NCBI GenBank assembly: GCA_021736945.1
Contig: JAIPEX010000003.1
Coordinates: 1 to 52,315 of the forward strand
Length of the DNA: 52,315 nucleotides
Origin: Halanaerobiales bacterium
Lineage (GTDB): Bacteria; Bacillota; Halanaerobiia; Halanaerobiales; M55B127
Reading direction: 5' to 3'
Shown in pieces: positions 47,194 to 52,315 of this stretch (positions are counted from its first letter, which is position 1; every line of letters starts with the position of its first letter). Both the position numbers and the translations under genes were made by a program. Under the pieces are notes generated by a model, which did no database searches, was not told the DNA's origin, and was given only the letters and a program-made list of their open reading frames with translations.

Positions 47194-47781
47194 ATGTCTA
47201 GGAAAAGTACAGCGGAAAGAAAAAAAGAAGTTTTAGATATAGCAAAAAAAATTATTTATGAAAAGGGTTTTTATAGATTAACAATTAGAAATATTTCGGA
47301 TAAAATGAATATTTCGGAAGCAGCTATTTATCGCCATTTTAAGGGTAAAGAGGATATTATTGATCAATTAACAGATTTAGTTTTTTCTGAAGGATGTTCT
47401 TTTAATATTGAGAGTACTAAAAATCCCGTTGAAGTACTAAAAAAATTTATTGATAAACAAATAGAGTTTTTTGAAAAGAATCCTTACTTATCCATTATTA
47501 GTTTTCAAGATGATATGTTTAGAGAATATCCAAAAATAAAGGAAAAATTTATACACCATCAAAAGAAAAGAGAAGATGAAATTATTAATTTAATTCAAAG
47601 AGGTATTGAAAAGAATTTAATTCAAAACAAAGTGAACCCAGAGGTTTTTGCTTCTTTATATATGGGGAGTATTAGACTTACTGTTTTAAAATGGAAAAAT
47701 AGCAATTTTAATTACTCATTAAGTGATAAATTACAAGAAATAAAAAGAGAATTATTCAAATATCTAGAAGGTGATTATTAA
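47194..47781 (+). CDS. TetR family regulator
   Basis: KKIIYEKGFYRLTIRNISDKMNISEAAIYRHFKGKEDIIDQLTD. Confidence 0.9.
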   Translation: MSRKSTAERKKEVLDIAKKIIYEKGFYRLTIRNISDKMNISEAAIYRHFKGKEDIIDQLTDLVFSEGCSFNIESTKNPVEVLKKFIDKQIEFFEKNPYLSIISFQDDMFREYPKIKEKFIHHQKKREDEIINLIQRGIEKNLIQNKVNPEVFASLYMGSIRLTVLKWKNSNFNYSLSDKLQEIKRELFKYLEGDY

Positions 47782-48258
47782 ATGGTAGCCTGGATTATTA
47801 ATATAACTACTATTTCATTAGTTGTTTATACAATTATTAAAGATAAAGAGAAAGCAAAAAAGGCTTTTGTTAAAGCATTTGTTAAGTTTATTAATTTATT
47901 ACCAATGCTGGTTATTATAATTGTTTTGATTGGATTAATTTTTGGCTTTATTCCACCTGAATTAATCAAAAATTATCTCGGGTCCAATGATAATATCTTT
48001 CAGGTAATTGCAGCTGCTATTTTTGGAGCAATAACTTTAATTCCTAGTTTAGTAGCACTGCCTCTGGCGGGTTCATTACTAGAAGCTGGGGCCTCTCATA
48101 CTCCAATTGCAGCTTTTATTACTACATTAACAATGGTAGGGTTTGTTACTTTACCTATTGAATTGAAGGAATTAGGTAAAAAAATAACTATATTAAGAAA
48201 TATATTTGCTTTTGTATTTGCAATTGTAATTTCATTGATTATTGGGGTGTTGATGTAA
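47782..48258 (+). CDS. Half-size permease (PF03773/COG0701-like), first half
   Basis: 158 aa; LLPMLVIIIVLIGLIFGFIPPELIKNYLGSN...AAIFGAITLIPSLVALPLAGSLLEAGAS. Confidence 0.75.
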   Translation: MVAWIINITTISLVVYTIIKDKEKAKKAFVKAFVKFINLLPMLVIIIVLIGLIFGFIPPELIKNYLGSNDNIFQVIAAAIFGAITLIPSLVALPLAGSLLEAGASHTPIAAFITTLTMVGFVTLPIELKELGKKITILRNIFAFVFAIVISLIIGVLM

Positions 48259-48806
48259 TGAAGACAAAAGATATTGAAATAAAAAATAAAATTAAAGATG
48301 GTTTAATGAAGTTAGTTAAATATTTGTTTGTTATTACTATAATACTGTTAAGTCTATATTATTTTTTCCCCGAAAAAATAATTGCTGGTTTAGGTATTTC
48401 AGCAGATTATGGAATTGAAATGGTAGCTATTTTTCCGGCAGTTATAGTTTTAATGGGTTTGGCAGATGTTTGGATACCAAAATCTTTGATTAACAAATAT
48501 CTTGGTAAGGAGTCTGGTTTTAAAGGTATTATACTATCGATAATTATGGGGACCTTACCAACTGGACCTGTATATATTGCATTTCCAATTGCAGCAGAAT
48601 TATTGAGAAAAAAAGCAAGAATTAGTAATGTAATGATCTTTCTAGGGGTTTGGGCATCTTCAAAGATTCCCCAGGTTGGTGTTGAAATAAAGTTTTTAGG
48701 GTTTAAATTTGCAATGTTGAGATTAATATTGACATTAATATCATTAATAATTATTGGATATTTAATTGAATATATAATAAATAAAAAAGAAGAGGCCGAA
48801 GTATAA
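48258..48806 (+). CDS. Half-size permease (PF03773/COG0701-like), second half
   Basis: 182 aa; PKSLINKYLGKESGFKGIILSIIMGTLPTGPVYIAFPIAAELLRKKARISNVMIFLGVWA; ATG overlaps preceding TAA. Confidence 0.75.
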   Translation: MKTKDIEIKNKIKDGLMKLVKYLFVITIILLSLYYFFPEKIIAGLGISADYGIEMVAIFPAVIVLMGLADVWIPKSLINKYLGKESGFKGIILSIIMGTLPTGPVYIAFPIAAELLRKKARISNVMIFLGVWASSKIPQVGVEIKFLGFKFAMLRLILTLISLIIIGYLIEYIINKKEEAEV

Positions 48807-48820
48807 ACTTGCGGCCTCAT
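48791..48820. terminator. Convergent terminator-like hairpin gaggccgaagtataaacttgcggcctc
   Basis: between convergent genes. Confidence 0.65.
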
Positions 48821-48825
48821 TAATG

Positions 48826-49566
48826 TTATTCTACAAAGGAACCTCTGATATTAATTTCTTGGTTTAAAGGTTTACCCGATATAATTAAAAACCTTGCTTT
48901 TTCTTTTGATTTAATAGTTGCTGCCTCGATTTTTTCAAAAAGTATTGCACTACCTTCTTTTATATTTTTTTCTTCTATTTTTATAGATCCTTTAACCACA
49001 TATATTAATCCATGGTGGTTTTTATTTATTTTCTGTTTAAGTTCATTATTTTTATTAAGAGTGATGTCTAGGTAATCTACCTCAGTATTTAAATCCACTG
49101 ATATATTTTTACCCAATACTTTTTTAATTTTACCCTCATCATCATCTTTAATAACTTTAGTTTCTTTTAGTTGTTGATAAGTTGGTTCAGAATTTTTTAA
49201 ATCATTTGGCAAATTAACCCAAAGTTGAATACCATGACTAAAACCAGTTTCACCCGGCTTTTCAGAGTGAATAATACTCTTGCCGGCATTAAAGGTTTGC
49301 AACCCTCCTGCATTAACTTCACTATTGTTTCCTAAGTTATCTTCATGAACAAAAGAGCCCTCTAACATATAAGTAACAGCTTCAAAGCCACGGTGTTCAT
49401 GTTTTGGAAAACTGGCTGGGCTCTTAACAAAAAATTCATCCATTAGAACAAATGGATCGTGGTGTTTAGGATAATCTTTACTTGGAAATATCCTTTTAAC
49501 AGTTGCACCTTGACCCTCTCCCATTTCTTTGCTTTCTATTATTTTAAAATTTTTCATATGGCTCAC
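48826..49566 (-). CDS. Pirin family protein
   Basis: GQGATVKRIFPSKDYPKHHDPFVLMDEFFVKSPASFPKHEHRGFEAVTYMLEGSFVHEDNLGN. Confidence 0.92.
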   Translation of the reverse strand: MSHMKNFKIIESKEMGEGQGATVKRIFPSKDYPKHHDPFVLMDEFFVKSPASFPKHEHRGFEAVTYMLEGSFVHEDNLGNNSEVNAGGLQTFNAGKSIIHSEKPGETGFSHGIQLWVNLPNDLKNSEPTYQQLKETKVIKDDDEGKIKKVLGKNISVDLNTEVDYLDITLNKNNELKQKINKNHHGLIYVVKGSIKIEEKNIKEGSAILFEKIEAATIKSKEKARFLIISGKPLNQEINIRGSFVE

Positions 49567-49712
49567 CTCAAAAATATATTTTTCTCATTCTATCTTATAT
49601 TTATTATACATATTTTAAATTATATATTCAGTCAAATAACTTACTATTATATGGATAATTTGTTATAATATAATTGAAAAGAAAAAATCAACTATAAGGG
49701 GTGAAATATAAA

Positions 49713-50840
49713 ATGTATTCAAAGTTAGGAGAAGCCATAATTGATGGTAATAAAGGTGAAATAAGAAGTATAATTTCAGATCTTGAAAAAAAAGATATAA
49801 ACTTAACTAATTTTGTTGATGAATTTGCTTCAGTGATGTTAATGGAAGCCAATTTGTCCTATGGTAACTTTCATTTTATTAAGATGGCTTTGTTTTTAAG
49901 AGAACTATCTATTCAAGGGTATCTTAGTAAAGAAACAGAAAAAGAACTTATTAATCTTATGTCATTAAATATGACAGAAAGACATTTTGTGAAGGTAGAA
50001 GCTTATAGGTTTGGATATATGGAAAAAGAAGCAGACCAGTCAACTATTAAAAAAATGGTAGAGGAATTAGATAAAGGCAATTCTCATAATGCTTATTACT
50101 ATAGTTTAGGTCTTTTAGAATATAAACCAGAAGTATTAAGAAATAATCTGCTTTCTTTAGGAACTGAGTCCTTGTCAGAATCTTTAGGACACAGTTTTAC
50201 TTGCTTTTATCCTGTCATGAGAGATCTTATGGTTGCAAATTCTCGCCACGACACAAATGCTTTATTTAGTTACATATTATATTTATCTCGTTTTGATTAT
50301 GATGAAGAAGTACATATTCAATATGATAAAGATAGTTTTAAAAATATTTCTCATTTAATAGAAGTTTGTTCTTCAGGTGAAGGTATAGTTAATCTTCATC
50401 ATATGATTACTTTAACAATGTACTTGTTATGGGAAAAAGATGAAATAAATGGTGATTATATTCCATATCATAATTTTAATAATTGGATTGGAAATAAAAA
50501 TGTAGATGAAAAGCAGAGAGAAAAAATTGTAAATATGAAAACAGGAGGAGTTCACCTACCAAAAAATTATCATGACTTTGAAAATATATTTTCACTCAAT
50601 GATTTAGATAATTCATTACCAGTTTATTTTAAATTATTAGATGAGGATTATAAAAAAGCTGTAGACTGGATGTTTAGATTATATACTACTTATTATAATC
50701 CAAACTGGGATCCTCATTATTTCACAAGTCTTTATTCAGCATTGAAGTTGTTTCAAATGGATAATAGCAAAGATAAACTTCCTTCTAAAATGGCAATTTA
50801 TCAAGCCTTACGCTATTTTTCTCAAAGAGTAGAGATATAG
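49713..50840 (+). CDS. Hypothetical protein of unknown family
   Basis: ~375 aa, good RBS (ggggtga), mostly alpha-helical composition; no family recognised by eye. Confidence 0.8.
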   Translation: MYSKLGEAIIDGNKGEIRSIISDLEKKDINLTNFVDEFASVMLMEANLSYGNFHFIKMALFLRELSIQGYLSKETEKELINLMSLNMTERHFVKVEAYRFGYMEKEADQSTIKKMVEELDKGNSHNAYYYSLGLLEYKPEVLRNNLLSLGTESLSESLGHSFTCFYPVMRDLMVANSRHDTNALFSYILYLSRFDYDEEVHIQYDKDSFKNISHLIEVCSSGEGIVNLHHMITLTMYLLWEKDEINGDYIPYHNFNNWIGNKNVDEKQREKIVNMKTGGVHLPKNYHDFENIFSLNDLDNSLPVYFKLLDEDYKKAVDWMFRLYTTYYNPNWDPHYFTSLYSALKLFQMDNSKDKLPSKMAIYQALRYFSQRVEI

Positions 50841-50898
50841 AGGGGAAGTAAAAGAAATGGAAGTAAGAAATGAATTGTAGTGAATAAAAAGGGGAAAA

Positions 50899-50935
50899 GG
50901 GTTCTGATTTTTAAAATTGCTTTAAATCAGAACCC
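50899..50935. terminator. Convergent hairpin gggttctgattt...aaatcagaaccc
   Basis: perfect 12-bp stem between convergent genes. Confidence 0.7.
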
Positions 50936-50978
50936 AAATTGTGTTATTGGCAAAGTGTTAATTAAATAATATTTGTTC

Positions 50979-52115
50979 TTAAAATTCATTTGCCAAATCA
51001 GCAGGTTTCTTACCAATTTCAGCAAATAATATTTCAGAACTACCATCTCTAATTATTTTGATCATAATAGTTTCTCCAATACCATTATTTTCAATGATTT
51101 TTGATACTTCGTCAATATTTTCAATCGGTTTTTCATCGATTTCTTTAATTATATCATATTGCTGTAATCCTGCTTCAGCAGCTGGACTATCTTCTATAAC
51201 TTCGTGTACCATGACACCTTGTTTGTTATCTAGCTCAAAGTAACTTTGTACTTTCTCAGTTACAGGACCGTATACTATACCTAACCAAGGCCTTCTAATT
51301 TCACCTTCAGTTTTTAGATCATTTATATAGCCCTTAACTTCATTAATAGGAATTGCAAAACCAATACCTTGTCCTCTACGACTAACAGCAGTATTTATAC
51401 CAATAACCTCTCCATTAATGTTTAATAGTGGTCCCCCACTATTACCTGGATTAATAGCAGCATCAGTTTGAATTAAATTTTTATAGGTTCTTGAAGGCCC
51501 TCTATTTGTAGGAATTTGGATTGGACGTTCTAATGCACTAATTACTCCCGTAGTTACAGTGTGGCTTAAACCAAATGGGTTTCCAATAGCTATTGTCCAA
51601 TCACCAGGTCTAAGGTTATTTGAATTACCTAATGGAATAGGATTTAGACTTTTATCTACGTCAACTTTCAAGATAGCCAAATCAAGACTGTAATCCGCCC
51701 AAACAAGTTCAGCAGGAAGAGGTTCCTCAAAACCATTAATAGTGACATTTATTTCATTTGCATTGTGTACTACATGTTCATTTGTAATTATATATCCATC
51801 TTCAGTTACAACAAAACCACTACCATATCCTTCTCTTACTCGGGGTTGTTGTTCAGGTAATTGTTCGCCGAAAAAGTATTCGTAAAATTCTTCATCATAA
51901 TAGTACGGCATATTTCCATTAGAAACTTCTATTTTTGAAGTTACTTTTACTACACCTGAATCTACTTCCGAAGCAATTTCACTAAATACATTATTAGGTT
52001 TTACAGTGTCTTGTTTATTTTCTTGGGCAATTACTCCAGTTGAAAGTAAACCTACTAATAAAATTGAAAAGGCAATCATTAGAAGTGATTTAGGAAGCCT
52101 ATTTATTCTTTTCAT
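50979..52115 (-). CDS. HtrA/DegP-type trypsin-like serine protease with PDZ domain
   Basis: 378 aa; TNEHVVHNA, DLAILKVD, TDAAINPGNSGGPLLN, PDZ RRPWLGIVYGPV... Confidence 0.95.
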   Translation of the reverse strand: MKRINRLPKSLLMIAFSILLVGLLSTGVIAQENKQDTVKPNNVFSEIASEVDSGVVKVTSKIEVSNGNMPYYYDEEFYEYFFGEQLPEQQPRVREGYGSGFVVTEDGYIITNEHVVHNANEINVTINGFEEPLPAELVWADYSLDLAILKVDVDKSLNPIPLGNSNNLRPGDWTIAIGNPFGLSHTVTTGVISALERPIQIPTNRGPSRTYKNLIQTDAAINPGNSGGPLLNINGEVIGINTAVSRRGQGIGFAIPINEVKGYINDLKTEGEIRRPWLGIVYGPVTEKVQSYFELDNKQGVMVHEVIEDSPAAEAGLQQYDIIKEIDEKPIENIDEVSKIIENNGIGETIMIKIIRDGSSEILFAEIGKKPADLANEF

Positions 52116-52236
52116 GGAACTTTCCCTCCTTTACTTTAAATATAATGATTTTTTCTTCAATAGTCAAGTTATTTTCTAATTAAGGAAATTTCATATAAAT
52201 AAGCCTTGAGTTAACAGCATTGAAAACAATATAAAA

Positions 52237-52312
52237 AAGGCTTCACCCCATTTTTTGTTGAATATAGTTAATAGGCAAAAACAAAATAACCACAAAAAGA
52301 GAGGTGAAACCT
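52237..52312. other. Possible mobile-element edge: imperfect inverted repeats aggcttcacccc / gaggtgaaacct
   Basis: 10/12 match between the first and reverse-complemented second motif; sequence stops at window end. Confidence 0.25.
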
Positions 52313-52315
52313 ATT

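Overview
This 52 kb window looks like a chromosomal contig from a low-GC, diderm, anaerobic Firmicute, probably Halanaerobiales-like (inferred from an OmpA/DUF4892 protein alongside Gram-positive-type riboswitches and sporulation-family genes). Its centre (~16.4-41.1 kb) is a nearly complete selenium / glycine-betaine reductase island. It contains: yedF; a selenocysteine-containing selD; a DUF3343 gene; a tandem glycine riboswitch; grdX-trxA-grdE-grdA(Sec)-grdB(Sec); an IclR regulator; a RocD-type aminotransferase; a DUF305 and a SHOCT gene behind a CsoR-like operator; a second grdA(Sec)-grdI/G-like-grdH/F-like(Sec) set followed by a BCCT (betaine-type) transporter; a TetR regulator; trxB with an extra C-terminal thioredoxin-like domain; a second trxA; grdC; grdD; a NifS-like class V aminotransferase; selA; selB; and tRNA-Sec (UCA). 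Five in-frame TGA codons split ORFs in the supplied track and are read here as selenocysteine. The flanks hold ordinary genes, a lysine riboswitch before an NhaC-family transporter, an FMN riboswitch before ribU, arsR-acr3, a two-half permease pair, a rubrerythrin with no ordinary start codon at the right place, and an OmpA-family gene with an internal near-identical 600-bp-period duplication. Possible mobile-element sequence lies at both window edges. The core chemistry (Stickland glycine/betaine reduction) is known. The less ordinary points are the organisation, the shared identical DNA blocks between paralogues, the TrxB fusion, candidate operators and hairpins, and the putative AUC start. 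All calls come from reading the sequence; no searches were run.
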